A DNA stretch of 64,000 nucleotides from Paraburkholderia tropica (GCF_914484835.1 NZ_CAJZAR010000031.1:1-64000), one strand, 5' to 3'; counted from the first letter of the stretch, positions 1 to 10,357 are shown. Numbers and translations are program-made. The notes: a model not told the origin generated them from the sequence alone.

Positions 1-1300
1 CCGCCTTGTAGCGGATCACCGCGAGCTGGTACGCCTTCGTCGACGCATCGAGCGCGTGCTGCGCGTCGACCAGCTGCTTGTCCGCCGAACGGATCGACGA
101 CACCGTCGTCGCCACGTCCTGGAACGCGCCGATCAGCGTCTGGTTGTAGTTCGCGACGTCGAGTTCGAAGTCGGCGTAACGGCCTTTCAGCTGCGCGCGC
201 AGTGCGCCCGCATCGAAGATCGGCAGATGCACGGCCGGGCCGATGTTCATCTGGCGGCTCGTGAAGTTGAGGAATTTGCCCCAGCCGAACGCATCGAAAC
301 CGATGCCCGCCGCGAGGTTCACGTCGGGATAGAACTCGGCTTTCGCTTCCTTGACGTCGTGCATTGCGCCTTCGACCTGCCAGCGCGCGGCGACGATGTC
401 CGGGCGGCGCGCGATGAGATCGGCGGGCAGGTTGTCGGGCAGCGCGACGTTCGCGACCGGATTGAGCACCGGATTCGCGATCTGCAAACCACGGTCCGGG
501 CCCTTGCCGAGCAGCGCGCCGAGCTGATAACGCACGGTCTCGATCTGGCCGTCGATCTGCGAGAGATTGGCCTGACTCGTTGCGATGTTGCCGTTCGCGG
601 TCTGACGTTCGACGTTGGTATCGAGGCCCGCGACCACGCGGCCGTTCGTGATCGTGCCGATGGTCTTGCGGTTGTCGATCTCGTGCGCGGCGATGTCGCG
701 CAGCGCGTAGAGCTGGGCGAGCTGGTTGTACGTGCGCGCGACGGACGCGGCGAGCGTGATGCGCGCCTGCTGCATCTCGGCTTCGGCGGCGCGCTGCGAG
801 GACACGGCCTGCGCGAGACGCTGACGGTTCTTGCCCCAGAGGTCCAGATCCCACGACGCGCTCGCGAGCACGTTGTTTTCGCTGTACCAGCTGCCGCCGT
901 AGGGCGGCGGGAACAGCGCGTTTTCGGAATACAGCTCGCGGGTCCACGAGTAGCTCGCGTTGGCCTTCGGATAGAGCGCCGACTTCGACGTCTCAATATA
1001 GGACGACGCTTTCGCCAGACGCGCCTGCGCCTGCGCGATGGTCGGATTGCCCTCGAGCGCTTCGTCGATCAGCTTCTGCAACTGCGGATCGCCGAACTGG
1101 CTAGCCCAGTCGAGCGCGGGCCACTGGCCACCCTGCGCCGGAATGCTCTGCGACGACTCGAACTGTTGCGGCTGGTCCAGCGTCTTGTCGCTCTTGATGC
1201 CGATGTAGTTCGCGCAGCCCGAGAGCGCAATCGCGGCAATCGCGGCCGTCACCGCGGCCCGGCAAGACAGCGCTGGCGCAAACTGGGTTTGGGATTTCAT
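1..1300 (-). CDS. Outer-membrane efflux lipoprotein, NodT/OprM family (3' end outside window)
   Basis: Outer-membrane channel of a tripartite drug efflux pump. The reading frame starts at the ATG complementary to 1298-1300 and stays open to the left edge, giving about 433 codons of a family that usually has 470-510. The N-terminus is a lipoprotein signal with lipobox ALSGC, acylated cysteine at residue 29. Downstream are features of the OEP family: a stretch reading SWDLDLWGKNR, a repeat of the long helical hairpin, and ARRPDIVAARWQ, typical of NodT-type factors. It lies about 85 bases downstream of a marR gene on the same strand, the order seen in Burkholderiales marR-oprM-emrA-emrB operons, so EmrAB homologues probably lie to the left of the window. 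The family assignment is firm; the substrate is unknown. Confidence 0.9.
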   Translation of the reverse strand, partial: MKSQTQFAPALSCRAAVTAAIAAIALSGCANYIGIKSDKTLDQPQQFESSQSIPAQGGQWPALDWASQFGDPQLQKLIDEALEGNPTIAQAQARLAKASSYIETSKSALYPKANASYSWTRELYSENALFPPPYGGSWYSENNVLASASWDLDLWGKNRQRLAQAVSSQRAAEAEMQQARITLAASVARTYNQLAQLYALRDIAAHEIDNRKTIGTITNGRVVAGLDTNVERQTANGNIATSQANLSQIDGQIETVRYQLGALLGKGPDRGLQIANPVLNPVANVALPDNLPADLIARRPDIVAARWQVEGAMHDVKEAKAEFYPDVNLAAGIGFDAFGWGKFLNFTSRQMNIGPAVHLPIFDAGALRAQLKGRYADFELDVANYNQTLIGAFQDVATTVSSIRSADKQLVDAQHALDASTKAYQLAVIRYKA

Positions 1301-1386
1301 TGCTCGTCTCGTTGCGTGAGAAGGTGAGGTGATACTGGACGATGCAGCTATTTTCTTGTTTTCCGGTTTCAAATTTGCTTGCCCTG

Positions 1387-1905
1387 TCATGAATTGGCCG
1401 GCGGATTCTGGCCGGCTGCCGGGTTCGCGTTCTGGCTAGCATCGCAGCTATTGGCCAGAACCCGGCGCAACATGTTCTTCAGAAAGCCCACTTCTTCCGG
1501 TGTGAAACCCGCGGCGAGTGTCTCCGTCACGCTCGTGAAAATGGCCGGCATGCGGCGTGCGATCGCTTCGCCTTCGGGCGTGAGCGCGAGGCGCACGGCG
1601 CGGCGGTCTTCCGAGCTGCGCACGCGCTTGAGCAGGCCGCGCTTCTCCAGCCGGTCGACGAGACGCGTGACCGCGCTGGCGTCGATGCCGTATTCGCGCG
1701 CCAGTTCGGCCGCGAGCAGGCATTTGCCGCTCGCCACCATGAACAGCACGCTGGCCTGCTGGCTGGTGATGCCGAGCTCGGCGAGCGTGCGCTGCGTGAC
1801 CATGTTCGACATGCTCGTCTTGGCACGCGCGAGCAGGTAGCCGACGCTCTCGCCGAGATCGTAATCGCGGATTTCGGGCGGCGGTACAGGGATCGGATCC
1901 GTCAT
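1387..1905 (-). CDS. MarR-family transcriptional regulator
   Basis: A 172-residue protein with the MarR winged-helix fold. Residues about 40-110 hold the DNA-recognition region (ELAREYGIDASAVTRLVDRL) and the wing (SSEDRRAVRLALTPEG). It is transcribed first in a unit with the efflux lipoprotein gene, so it is probably the local repressor, released by a phenolic or drug ligand as in other MarR systems (inference). The start at 1905 is chosen because the sequence reads MTDPIPVPPPEI and a near-consensus promoter sits only 37 bases upstream; the ribosome binding site is weak. The C-terminal 15 residues are Asn/Pro-rich and poorly conserved in character. Confidence 0.9.
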   Translation of the reverse strand: MTDPIPVPPPEIRDYDLGESVGYLLARAKTSMSNMVTQRTLAELGITSQQASVLFMVASGKCLLAAELAREYGIDASAVTRLVDRLEKRGLLKRVRSSEDRRAVRLALTPEGEAIARRMPAIFTSVTETLAAGFTPEEVGFLKNMLRRVLANSCDASQNANPAAGQNPPANS

Positions 1906-1941
1906 GTTTCTGCTGCGACTGCAATGATTGACCAGGCAGGG

Positions 1942-1970
1942 ATTATAGGAAACGTTAGTTGACGCGACAA
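1942..1970 (-). promoter_or_regulatory. marR-efflux promoter with overlapping candidate MarR operator
   Basis: Reading the minus strand there is TTGTCG (1970-1965), a 17-base spacer and a perfect TATAAT (1947-1942), about 37 bases before the marR start. The -35 lies inside an imperfect 12-bp palindrome, TTGACGCGACAA at 1959-1970 (10 of 12 positions symmetric), a size and layout typical of MarR operators. The promoter is seen directly; operator function is inferred. Confidence 0.7.
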
Positions 1971-2353
1971 GGGTTTTATTCTGCCGAGGCTGAATAACCT
2001 TTGCCGGATGGGGTCTTAATCTTGCGCGGTGGGCGTGAGAAAATTGAGATCCCGCGCAGCGCCGCTGCGGAACCCGTGAGCGTCCGACCCCGTGCCTGTT
2101 TGCACGGGTTCCGGCAGGTCACGGCGGCCCATGATGGAAAGATCGGATATGCGCCTGATCAATTCATCTGCGCGTGCTATAATTTCAGGTTCCCAAAAGT
2201 GCGCCATTGCAGCGCTGCCGAATCGAGCCTCCGGATGCGTCCGGAAGGGGCGGGCGGTGGTCGCGATGCCTCAGTTCTGGCTATGTAGCCGGCTGTGTAG
2301 CGCTCGCCCGCCCGGGCGCGCTGCCGCGCACTCTTAACTGTACCCAGGTTCCT
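1971..2353. other. Intergenic region upstream of typA
   Basis: No convincing gene. It contains a 7-bp hairpin (CCCGTGC at 2089-2095, GCACGGG at 2102-2108, six-base loop) without a T-run, and an extended -10 element TGCTATAAT at 2175-2183 that probably starts typA transcription, giving a leader of roughly 165 bases. No good -35 is visible, as is common when a TG extension is present. Confidence 0.5.
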
Positions 2354-4174
2354 ATGTCCCGCGCCCTTCGCAACATTGCCATCATTGCCCACGTCGACCA
2401 CGGCAAGACCACGCTCGTCGACCAGCTCCTCCGTCAGACCGCCACGTTCCGTGACAACCAGCAGGTCGCTGAGCGCGTGATGGACTCGAACGACATCGAA
2501 AAGGAACGTGGCATCACGATTCTTTCGAAGAACTGCGCGGTCGAGTACGAAGGCACCCACATCAACATCGTCGACACGCCGGGCCACGCCGACTTCGGCG
2601 GCGAAGTGGAACGCGTTCTGTCGATGGTCGACTCGGTGCTGCTGCTCGTCGACGCCGTCGAAGGCCCGATGCCGCAAACGCGCTTCGTGACCAAGAAGGC
2701 GCTGGCGCTCGGCCTCAAGCCGATCGTCGTCGTCAACAAGATCGACCGTCCGGGCGCGCGTATCGACTGGGTCATCAACCAGACGTTCGACCTGTTCGAC
2801 AAGCTCGGCGCGACCGAAGAGCAGCTGGACTTCCCGGTCGTGTACGCGTCGGGCCTGAACGGCTACGCTTCGATGTCGCCGGATGCGCGCGAAGGCGACA
2901 TGCGTCCCCTGTTCGACGCCGTGCTCAAGTACGTGCCGATTCGCGACGCCGACCCGGAAGGCGGCCTGCAGCTCCAGATCACCTCGCTCGACTACTCGGC
3001 TTACGTTGGCCGTATCGGCGTGGGCCGTATCAAGCGCGGCCGTATCAAGCCGGGCCAGCAGGTTGCCCTGCGCTTCGGCCCGGAAGGCGATGTGATGAAC
3101 CGCAAGATCAACCAGGTCCTGTCGTTCAGCGGCCTGGAGCGCGTGCAGGTCGAGTCGGCTGAAGCCGGCGACATCGTGCTGATCAACGGTATCGAAGACA
3201 TCGGTATCGGCGCGACCATCTGCGCGGTGGACAACCCCGAAGCGCTGCCGATGATCACGGTGGACGAGCCGACGCTCACGATGAACTTCCTCGTGAACTC
3301 GTCGCCGCTCGCCGGCAAGGAAGGCAAGTTCGTGACGAGCCGCCAGATCCGCGACCGTCTGACGAAGGAACTGAACCACAACGTCGCGCTGCGCGTGAAG
3401 GACACCGGTGACGAAACCACGTTCGAAGTCTCGGGCCGTGGCGAACTGCACCTGACGATCCTGATCGAAAACATGCGCCGTGAAGGCTACGAGCTGGCCG
3501 TGTCGCGTCCGCGCGTGGTGCTGCACGAGGTCGACGGCGTGAAGCAGGAGCCGTACGAAATGCTGACCGTGGACGTCGAAGACGCCAACCAGGGCGGCGT
3601 GATGGAAGAACTGGGCCGCCGCAAGGGCGAAATGCTCGACATGGCGTCGGACGGCCAGGGCCGCACGCGTCTCGAGTACCGCATTCCGGCGCGTGGCCTG
3701 ATCGGCTTCCAGGGCGAATTCATGACGCTCACGCGCGGCACGGGCCTGATGAGCCACGTGTTCGACGCTTACGGTCCGGTCAAGGAAGGTACGCTCGGCG
3801 AGCGCCGCAACGGCGTGCTGATCTCGCAGGACGACGGCGCCGCTGTCGCCTACGCACTGTGGAAGCTGCAGGATCGCGGCCGCATGTTCGTGAAGCCGGG
3901 CGACGCGCTGTACGAAGGCATGATCATCGGTATCCATAGCCGCGACAACGACCTCGTCGTGAACCCGATCAAGGGCAAGCAGCTGACCAACGTGCGCGCC
4001 TCGGGCACCGACGAAGCCGTGCGCCTCGTTCCGCCGATCCAGATGTCGCTCGAGTACGCAGTCGAATTCATCGACGACGACGAACTCGTGGAAGTGACGC
4101 CGCAGTCGATCCGCCTGCGCAAGCGTCACCTGAAAGAGCACGAGCGTCGCCGCGCAAGCCGCGAAGCCGAGTAA
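2354..4174 (+). CDS. typA: Translational GTPase TypA/BipA
   Basis: Ribosome-associated GTPase of the elongation-factor G superfamily, needed for growth under stress and low temperature and for 50S assembly. The protein is 606 residues, the normal family length. G1 is AHVDHGKTT at residues 12-20, G3 is DTPGHADF near residue 75 and G4 is NKID near residue 130. The EF-G-like domains and the TypA C-terminal domain follow, ending in [12 protein letters not shown]. The ATG at 2354 is chosen because translation begins [13 protein letters not shown] as in other TypA proteins; longer readings upstream overlap the promoter region. A strong terminator follows, so the gene is probably monocistronic. Confidence 0.97.
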   Translation: MSRALRNIAIIAHVDHGKTTLVDQLLRQTATFRDNQQVAERVMDSNDIEKERGITILSKNCAVEYEGTHINIVDTPGHADFGGEVERVLSMVDSVLLLVDAVEGPMPQTRFVTKKALALGLKPIVVVNKIDRPGARIDWVINQTFDLFDKLGATEEQLDFPVVYASGLNGYASMSPDAREGDMRPLFDAVLKYVPIRDADPEGGLQLQITSLDYSAYVGRIGVGRIKRGRIKPGQQVALRFGPEGDVMNRKINQVLSFSGLERVQVESAEAGDIVLINGIEDIGIGATICAVDNPEALPMITVDEPTLTMNFLVNSSPLAGKEGKFVTSRQIRDRLTKELNHNVALRVKDTGDETTFEVSGRGELHLTILIENMRREGYELAVSRPRVVLHEVDGVKQEPYEMLTVDVEDANQGGVMEELGRRKGEMLDMASDGQGRTRLEYRIPARGLIGFQGEFMTLTRGTGLMSHVFDAYGPVKEGTLGERRNGVLISQDDGAAVAYALWKLQDRGRMFVKPGDALYEGMIIGIHSRDNDLVVNPIKGKQLTNVRASGTDEAVRLVPPIQMSLEYAVEFIDDDELVEVTPQSIRLRKRHLKEHERRRASREAE

Positions 4175-4225
4175 AGTTTTGCTGTCGAAACTTTTTCGCG
4201 CACTGCAATGCATGTAAGAAAACAA

Positions 4226-4256
4226 GAAAGCCGCCGCTGTCTGGGCGGCTTTTTTG
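4226..4256 (+). terminator. Rho-independent terminator of typA
   Basis: Stem AGCCGCC/GGCGGCT (4229-4235 with 4244-4250), eight-base loop, followed by a run of T residues at 4250-4255. It lies 50 bases after the typA stop codon. Confidence 0.9.
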
Positions 4257-4524
4257 CGTCCGGCGGGGATTGCCTCGCAGTGCAGGAAGAGTCTGTTGTA
4301 AAAGTTGCAAAGTGCCGCTCAGGCCCGTGGAGCAAGGGTTTGCGTGCGGTGCTGTGTCGCATTGCATCTTATGGGGAGTATCACTTATGTGCTATCCTCC
4401 GCGGATGCATGATTTAGGTCCTTCCAAGCAGACTTGATTCGCAATCCGCTAAACGGTCAGGCCGTGGCGCGGAAGGTTGAGTAACCCGCTATTTCTCGAG
4501 AAACTCGAAGAAAGGTGAGCGTAA
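4257..4524 (+). promoter_or_regulatory. odhA leader and probable promoter region
   Basis: Between the typA terminator and odhA. The best promoter trace is TGTGCTATCCT at 4388-4398, where a TG element and TATCCT resemble an extended -10 box; no -35 at good spacing is visible. That would give a leader of about 120 bases. The ribosome binding site AAAGGTGAG lies just before the odhA start. Confidence 0.4.
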
Positions 4525-7389
4525 ATGTCGGAAACGATGAAGCAATTCCAGCTGAACTCCTATCTGTTCGGCGGCAATGCTCCGTATGTCGAAGAGCTAT
4601 ACGAAGCATATCTTGACAACCCTGCGTCCGTTCCGGACCAATGGCGCGAATACTTCGACGCACTGCAAAACGTGCCGTCGTCGAGCGGTTCGGCCGACAG
4701 CGATGTCGCACACGGCCCGATCGTCGAGTCGTTTGCACAGCGCGCGAAAGCCAATGCATTCGTCGCCAGGGGCGGCGGCGAAGATCTCGCAACGGCACGC
4801 AAGCAGGTCTACGTTCAGTCCCTTATCGGCGCATATCGCTTCCTGGGCTCGCAATGGGCGAACCTGGATCCGCTGAAGCGTCGCGAGCGTCCGCCTATCC
4901 CCGAACTCGAACCTGCGTTCTACGACTTCACTGAAGCCGATATGGACCAGACGTTCAGCGCCACGAACCTGTATTTCGGTTTCGAGCGCGCGACGCTGCG
5001 CGAGATCGTCAAGGCGCTGCGCGACACGTACTGCGGCACGATCGGCGCCGAGTACATGTACATCAGCGACCCGGAACAGAAGCGCTGGTGGAAGGAACGC
5101 CTCGAGTCGATCCGCTCGACGCCGAACTTCACGAACGACAAGAAGAAGCACATCCTCCAGCGCCTCACGGCTGCTGAAGGTCTTGAGCGCTTCCTGCACA
5201 CCAAGTACGTCGGCCAGAAGCGCTTCTCGCTCGAAGGCGGCGAATCCTTCATCGCCGCGATGGACGAAGTCGTCCGTCACGCAGGCGCGAAGGGCGTGCA
5301 GGAAATCGTCATCGGCATGGCCCACCGCGGCCGTCTGAACGTGCTGGTCAATACGCTGGGCAAGATGCCGGCGGACCTGTTCGCCGAATTCGAAGGCAAG
5401 CACGTCGACGACCTGCCGGCAGGCGACGTGAAGTACCACAAGGGCTTCTCGTCGGACGTCGCAACCGAAGGCGGCCCGGTCCACCTGTCGCTCGCGTTCA
5501 ACCCGTCGCACCTCGAAATCGTCAACCCGGTGGTCGAAGGCTCGGCCAAGGCCCGTATGGAGCGCCGCGGCGACGACAACGGCCTGCAGGTGCTGCCGGT
5601 GCAGATCCACGGCGACGCGGCCTTCGCAGGCCAGGGCGTCGTGATGGAAACGCTGAACCTCGCGCAAACGCGCGGTTACGGCACGCACGGCACGCTGCAC
5701 ATCGTCATCAACAACCAGATCGGCTTCACGACGTCGGACCCGCGCGATGCGCGCTCGACGCTGTACTGTACCGACGTGGTCAAGATGATCGAAGCGCCGG
5801 TGCTGCACGTGAACGGCGACGATCCGGAAGCGGTCGTGCTGGCGATCCAGCTCGCGGTCGAATTCCGCATGCAGTACCACAAGGATGTTGTCGTCGACAT
5901 CATCTGTTTCCGCAAGCTCGGCCACAACGAGCAGGACACCCCGGCGGTCACGCAGCCGCTGATGTACAAGACGATCGCGAAGCACCCGGGCACCCGTGCG
6001 CTTTACGCTGAGAAGCTCGTGCAGCAGGGCGTCATCTCGGCGGAAGACGGCGACAACTACGTCAAGGCGTACCGCGCCGCGATGGACGAAGGCCACCACA
6101 CGGTCGACCCGGTGCTCTCGAACTACAAGAGCAAGTACGCGGTGGACTGGGTGCCGTTCCTGAACCGCAAGTGGACCGACGCAGCCGATACGGCCGTGCC
6201 GCTCGCGGAACTCAAGCGCCTCGCCGAACGCATCACCACGATCCCCGAGAACTTCAAGGTTCACCCGCTGGTCGAGCGCGTCATCAACGACCGCCGCGCG
6301 ATGGGCAAGGGCGAAGCGAAGCTCGACTGGGGCATGGGCGAACACCTCGCCTACGCGTCGCTGGTCGCGTCGGGCTACGCTGTGCGCCTGACGGGTCAGG
6401 ATTCGGGCCGCGGCACGTTCACGCACCGTCACGCCGTTCTGCACGACCAGAACCGCGAACGCTGGAACGACGGCACGTACATCCCGCTGCAGAACATCGC
6501 CGACAACCAGGCGAAGTTCAACGTGATCGACTCGGTGCTGTCGGAAGAAGCGGTGCTGGGCTTCGAATACGGCTACTCGACGGCTGAACCGAACACGCTC
6601 GTCGCGTGGGAAGGCCAGTTCGGCGACTTCGTCAACGGTGCGCAGGTCGTGATCGACCAGTTCATCTCGTCGGGCGAAGTGAAGTGGGGCCGCGTCTCGG
6701 GTCTCACGATGCTGCTGCCGCACGGCTACGAAGGCCAGGGCCCGGAGCACTCGTCGGCGCGTATCGAACGTTTCCTGCAACTGTGCGCCGAGCACAACAT
6801 GCAGGTCGTTCAGCCGACCACGCCGGCTCAGATCTTCCACGTGCTGCGCCGCCAGATGATCCGTCTGTTCCGCAAGCCGCTGATCATCTTCACGCCGAAG
6901 TCGCTGCTGCGTCACAAGGAAGCCGTGTCGGACCTGTCCGAACTCGCGAAGGGCACGTTCCAGCCGGTCATCGGCGAAGTGGACGAGTCGATCGACGCGA
7001 AGAAGGTCAAGCGCGTGGTGGCCTGCTCGGGCCGCGTGTACTTCGACCTCGTCGCGCATCGCCGCGAAGCGAAGGCAAACGACGTCGCGATCATCCGTAT
7101 CGAACAGCTCTATCCGTTCGCGCACAAGCAGTTCGAAGCGGAGCTGAAGAAGTACGACAACGCGACCGAAGTGGTGTGGGTGCAGGACGAGCCGCAGAAT
7201 CAGGGCCCGTGGTTCTACATCGAGCACCACCTGAAGGAAGGCATGAAGGAAGGCATGAAGCTCGCATACAGCGGCCGTCCTGCTTCGGCCTCGCCGGCTG
7301 TCGGCTACTACGCGAAGCATTACGAACAGCAGAAGACGCTGATCGAAGGTGCGTTCGGCCGCCTGAAGGGCGCGCAGGTCGCGAAATAA
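4525..7389 (+). CDS. odhA: 2-oxoglutarate dehydrogenase E1 component
   Basis: Thiamine-diphosphate-dependent E1 subunit of the 2-oxoglutarate dehydrogenase complex (TCA cycle), decarboxylating 2-oxoglutarate and succinylating the lipoyl group of OdhB. Length 954 residues, typical for SucA/OdhA. The N-terminal segment (NSYLFGGNAPYVEELYEAYL) is the region that contacts E2/E3. The conserved GMAHRGRLNVLVNTLGKMP lies near residue 265, the ThDP-binding region around residues 390-470 includes HNEQDTP, and the transketolase-like C-terminal half contains LPHGYEGQGPEHSSARIERF. It is the first of three consecutive genes encoding the whole complex. Confidence 0.97.
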   Translation: MSETMKQFQLNSYLFGGNAPYVEELYEAYLDNPASVPDQWREYFDALQNVPSSSGSADSDVAHGPIVESFAQRAKANAFVARGGGEDLATARKQVYVQSLIGAYRFLGSQWANLDPLKRRERPPIPELEPAFYDFTEADMDQTFSATNLYFGFERATLREIVKALRDTYCGTIGAEYMYISDPEQKRWWKERLESIRSTPNFTNDKKKHILQRLTAAEGLERFLHTKYVGQKRFSLEGGESFIAAMDEVVRHAGAKGVQEIVIGMAHRGRLNVLVNTLGKMPADLFAEFEGKHVDDLPAGDVKYHKGFSSDVATEGGPVHLSLAFNPSHLEIVNPVVEGSAKARMERRGDDNGLQVLPVQIHGDAAFAGQGVVMETLNLAQTRGYGTHGTLHIVINNQIGFTTSDPRDARSTLYCTDVVKMIEAPVLHVNGDDPEAVVLAIQLAVEFRMQYHKDVVVDIICFRKLGHNEQDTPAVTQPLMYKTIAKHPGTRALYAEKLVQQGVISAEDGDNYVKAYRAAMDEGHHTVDPVLSNYKSKYAVDWVPFLNRKWTDAADTAVPLAELKRLAERITTIPENFKVHPLVERVINDRRAMGKGEAKLDWGMGEHLAYASLVASGYAVRLTGQDSGRGTFTHRHAVLHDQNRERWNDGTYIPLQNIADNQAKFNVIDSVLSEEAVLGFEYGYSTAEPNTLVAWEGQFGDFVNGAQVVIDQFISSGEVKWGRVSGLTMLLPHGYEGQGPEHSSARIERFLQLCAEHNMQVVQPTTPAQIFHVLRRQMIRLFRKPLIIFTPKSLLRHKEAVSDLSELAKGTFQPVIGEVDESIDAKKVKRVVACSGRVYFDLVAHRREAKANDVAIIRIEQLYPFAHKQFEAELKKYDNATEVVWVQDEPQNQGPWFYIEHHLKEGMKEGMKLAYSGRPASASPAVGYYAKHYEQQKTLIEGAFGRLKGAQVAK

Positions 7390-7403
7390 GCATATGAGCT
7401 AAC

Positions 7404-7463
7404 GAACCGGGAAGGCGTGCGAACACAGCGCGCTTTCCCGCGCTCAGATGCGCGAGCCGGTTC
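7404..7463 (+). other. Intercistronic hairpins between odhA and odhB
   Basis: Two nested inverted repeats occupy most of the 103-base spacer: GAACCGG (7404-7410) with CCGGTTC (7457-7463), and inside it CGGGAA (7408-7413) with TTCCCG (7435-7440). There is no T-run, so this is more likely an mRNA-processing or stability element than a terminator. Confidence 0.5.
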
Positions 7464-7492
7464 GTACCCAGATACGTATTCAGGAACATCAA

Positions 7493-8761
7493 ATGGCTAT
7501 TGTTGAAGTCAAGGTCCCGCAGTTCTCGGAGTCGGTGTCGGAAGGCACGATGCTGCAGTGGAAGAAGAAGCCGGGCGAAGCGATCGCTCAGGACGAAGTC
7601 GTTATCGAAATCGAGACCGACAAGGTCGTGCTCGAAGTGCCGGCGCCCGCAGCCGGCGTGCTGGCTGAAGTTCTGATCGGCGACGGCGCAACCGTCACGA
7701 GCGAACAGGTCATCGCGAAGATCGACACGGAAGGCAAGGCTGGCGCCGCAGCAGCTCCCGCAGCCGCCGCCGCTCCGGCAGCCGCACCGGCCGCCGCCGC
7801 AGCACCCGCTGCCGCAGCCGCATCGACGTCGAGCAGCAACATTGCCTCGCCCGCAGCGACCAAGCTGATGGCGGAGAAGGGTCTGGCAGGCGGCGACGTC
7901 GCCGGCACGGGCCGCGACGGCCGCATCACGAAGCAGGACGTGCTCGGCGCAGGCGCGCCGAAGGCCGCGCCCGCAGCCGCACCGGCTGGCAAGCCGGCTG
8001 CCGCCAAGCCCGCGCTGCCGCAAGTCAACGCACCGGCATCGGCCGGCAACTGGCTGAGCGACCGCCCGGAACAGCGCGTGCCGATGTCGCGTCTGCGTGC
8101 GCGTATCGCCGAGCGTCTGCTCGAATCGCAGCAAACCAACGCCATCCTCACGACGTTCAACGAAGTGAACATGGCGCCGGTCATGGATCTGCGCAACAAG
8201 TACAAGGACAAGTTCGAGAAGGAACATGGCGTGAAGCTCGGCTTCATGTCGTTCTTCGTGAAGGCTGCGGTTCACGCCCTCAAGAAGTTCCCGCTCGTGA
8301 ACGCGTCGATCGACGGTAACGACATCGTCTATCACGGCTACTTCGACATCGGTATCGCCGTCGGTTCGCCGCGCGGCCTGGTGGTGCCCATCCTGCGCAA
8401 CGCAGACCAGATGAGCCTCGCCGACATCGAGAAGAAGATCGCCGAATTCGGTCAGAAGGCCAAGGACGGCAAGCTCTCGATCGAAGAAATGACGGGCGGC
8501 ACGTTCTCGATCTCGAACGGCGGTGTGTTCGGCTCGATGCTCTCGACGCCGATCATCAACCCGCCGCAGTCGGCGATCCTCGGCGTGCACGCGACGAAGG
8601 AACGCGCTGTGGTGGAAAACGGCCAGATCGTGATCCGCCCGATGAACTACCTCGCGATGTCGTACGACCACCGCATCATCGACGGCCGCGAAGCCGTCCT
8701 GTCGCTGGTCGCGATGAAGGACGCGCTCGAAGATCCGGCGCGCCTGCTGCTCGACCTGTAA
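7493..8761 (+). CDS. odhB: 2-oxoglutarate dehydrogenase E2, dihydrolipoyllysine succinyltransferase
   Basis: Core of the 2-oxoglutarate dehydrogenase complex, 422 residues. Residues 1-77 form the lipoyl domain with the lipoylated lysine in EIETDKVV (K44). An Ala/Pro-rich flexible linker (about 82-112) precedes the E1/E3-binding domain ([12 protein letters not shown] ... [12 protein letters not shown]). A second Ala/Pro linker leads to the catalytic acyltransferase domain with the active-site motif [12 protein letters not shown] near the C-terminus. The ATG at 7493 is preferred over an upstream in-frame ATG because AGGAACATCAA precedes it and the lipoyl domain begins immediately. Confidence 0.97.
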   Translation: MAIVEVKVPQFSESVSEGTMLQWKKKPGEAIAQDEVVIEIETDKVVLEVPAPAAGVLAEVLIGDGATVTSEQVIAKIDTEGKAGAAAAPAAAAAPAAAPAAAAAPAAAAASTSSSNIASPAATKLMAEKGLAGGDVAGTGRDGRITKQDVLGAGAPKAAPAAAPAGKPAAAKPALPQVNAPASAGNWLSDRPEQRVPMSRLRARIAERLLESQQTNAILTTFNEVNMAPVMDLRNKYKDKFEKEHGVKLGFMSFFVKAAVHALKKFPLVNASIDGNDIVYHGYFDIGIAVGSPRGLVVPILRNADQMSLADIEKKIAEFGQKAKDGKLSIEEMTGGTFSISNGGVFGSMLSTPIINPPQSAILGVHATKERAVVENGQIVIRPMNYLAMSYDHRIIDGREAVLSLVAMKDALEDPARLLLDL

Positions 8762-8805
8762 TCACAGCGTCGCTCAAGCCTCGCGTATCAAGTCTCACAC
8801 TGAGC

Positions 8806-8846
8806 GGCGTGCGCGCGAACTCCGGAAGCCGGAGTCCGCGCGCCGC
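8806..8846 (+). other. Strong hairpin between odhB and lpdA
   Basis: Stem built of GCGCGCG (8811-8817) with CGCGCGC (8837-8843) and ACTCCGG (8819-8825) with CCGGAGT (8829-8835), separated by one mismatch and closed by a three-base loop. It fills much of the 108-base odhB-lpdA gap and has no T-run. Confidence 0.6.
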
Positions 8847-8869
8847 GCTCACGTATCGAAAGGATGACC

Positions 8870-10300
8870 ATGTCCAAAGAATTTGACGTCGTCGTGATCG
8901 GCGCCGGCCCCGGCGGCTATATCGCGGCGATCCGCGCCGCGCAGCTCGGCAAGTCGGTTGCGTGTATCGAAAAGTGGAAGAACCCGGCCGGCGCGCTGAA
9001 GCTCGGCGGCACCTGCCTGAACGTGGGCTGCATTCCGTCGAAGGCGCTGCTCGCCTCGTCGGAAGAGTTCGAAAACGCCGCGCATCATCTGGGCGACCAC
9101 GGCATCAGCGTCGCTGACGTGAAGCTCGACGTGTCGAAGATGCTCGCCCGCAAGGACGGCATCGTCGAGAAGATGACGAAGGGTATCGAATTCCTGTTCC
9201 GCAAGAACAAGATCACCTGGCTCAAGGGCCATGGCAAGTTCACCGGCAAGAACGACGCCGGCGTGCAGATCGAAGTCTCGGGCGAAGGCGAAACCGAAGT
9301 CGTGACGGCGAAGAACGTCATCATCGCGACGGGTTCGAAGGCGCGTCACCTGCCGGGCATGCCGGTCGACAACAAGATCATCGCCGACAACGAAGGCGCG
9401 CTGACGTTCGACTCGGTGCCGAAGAAGCTGGCCGTGATCGGCGCAGGCGTGATCGGTCTGGAACTGGGTTCGGTGTGGCGCCGTCTGGGCGCCGACGTCA
9501 CGATCCTCGAAGCGCTGCCGGAATTCCTCGGCGCCGCTGACCAGTCGCTCTCGAAGGAAGCTGCGAAGCTCTTCAAGAAGCAGGGTCTCGACATTCACGT
9601 TGGCGTGAAGGTCGGCGAAGTGAAGGCGACGGACAAGAACGTCACGATCAACTACACGGACAAGGACGGCAACGCGCAAGTGCTCGAAGCCGACCGCCTG
9701 ATCGTGTCGGTTGGCCGCGTGCCGAACACCGACAACCTCGGTCTCGAAGCCATCGGCCTGAAGGCCAACGAGCGCGGTTTCATCGACGTCGATGCGCATT
9801 GCGCAACGTCGGTGCCGAACGTCTACGCGATCGGCGACGTGGTGCGCGGCCCGATGCTCGCGCACAAGGCCGAAGACGAAGGCGTGCTGGTCGCAGAAGT
9901 GATCGACGGCCAGAAGCCGCACATCGACTACAACTGCATTCCGTGGGTGATCTACACCGAACCGGAAATCGCGTGGGTCGGCAAGACGGAACAGCAGCTC
10001 AAGGCCGAAGGCCGCGACATCAAGACGGGCCAGTTCCCGTTCATGGCGAACGGCCGCGCGCTCGGCATCAACAAGGCCGACGGCTTTGTGAAGATGATCG
10101 CCGACGCGAAGACCGACGAACTGCTCGGCGTGCACATCATCTCGGCGAACGCATCGGACCTGATCGCGGAAGCCGTGGTGGCGATGGAATTCAAGGCTGC
10201 CGCCGAAGACCTCGGCCGCATCTGCCATCCGCATCCGTCGCTGTCCGAAGTCATGCGCGAAGCGGCACTCGCTACCGACAAGCGCGCGCTCAACATGTAA
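8870..10300 (+). CDS. lpdA: Dihydrolipoyl dehydrogenase (E3)
   Basis: FAD-dependent E3 that reoxidises the dihydrolipoyl arm of OdhB with NAD. Length 476 residues. The FAD-binding GAGPGGY is at residues 11-17, the redox-active disulfide [13 protein letters not shown] has Cys49 and Cys54, and the NAD-binding [13 protein letters not shown] follows. The C-terminal dimer-interface active-site His/Glu lies in HPHPSLSE. Two ATG codons occur at 8864 and 8870; the second is preferred because AAAGG lies six bases before it. Third gene of the odh cluster. Confidence 0.96.
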   Translation: MSKEFDVVVIGAGPGGYIAAIRAAQLGKSVACIEKWKNPAGALKLGGTCLNVGCIPSKALLASSEEFENAAHHLGDHGISVADVKLDVSKMLARKDGIVEKMTKGIEFLFRKNKITWLKGHGKFTGKNDAGVQIEVSGEGETEVVTAKNVIIATGSKARHLPGMPVDNKIIADNEGALTFDSVPKKLAVIGAGVIGLELGSVWRRLGADVTILEALPEFLGAADQSLSKEAAKLFKKQGLDIHVGVKVGEVKATDKNVTINYTDKDGNAQVLEADRLIVSVGRVPNTDNLGLEAIGLKANERGFIDVDAHCATSVPNVYAIGDVVRGPMLAHKAEDEGVLVAEVIDGQKPHIDYNCIPWVIYTEPEIAWVGKTEQQLKAEGRDIKTGQFPFMANGRALGINKADGFVKMIADAKTDELLGVHIISANASDLIAEAVVAMEFKAAAEDLGRICHPHPSLSEVMREAALATDKRALNM

Positions 10301-10357
10301 GCGCCTGAGGCCGGGCGCGCCAGCGTTCCGGCCTTGCAGCACCTGCATCACGTACAG

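Noticed and set aside
4597..7320. Long open frame antisense to odhA, and similar long antisense frames over many genes.
   Set aside because: In GC-rich DNA the complementary strand of real genes often lacks stops; the proteins are Arg/His/Val-rich without motifs, and the sense genes are certain.
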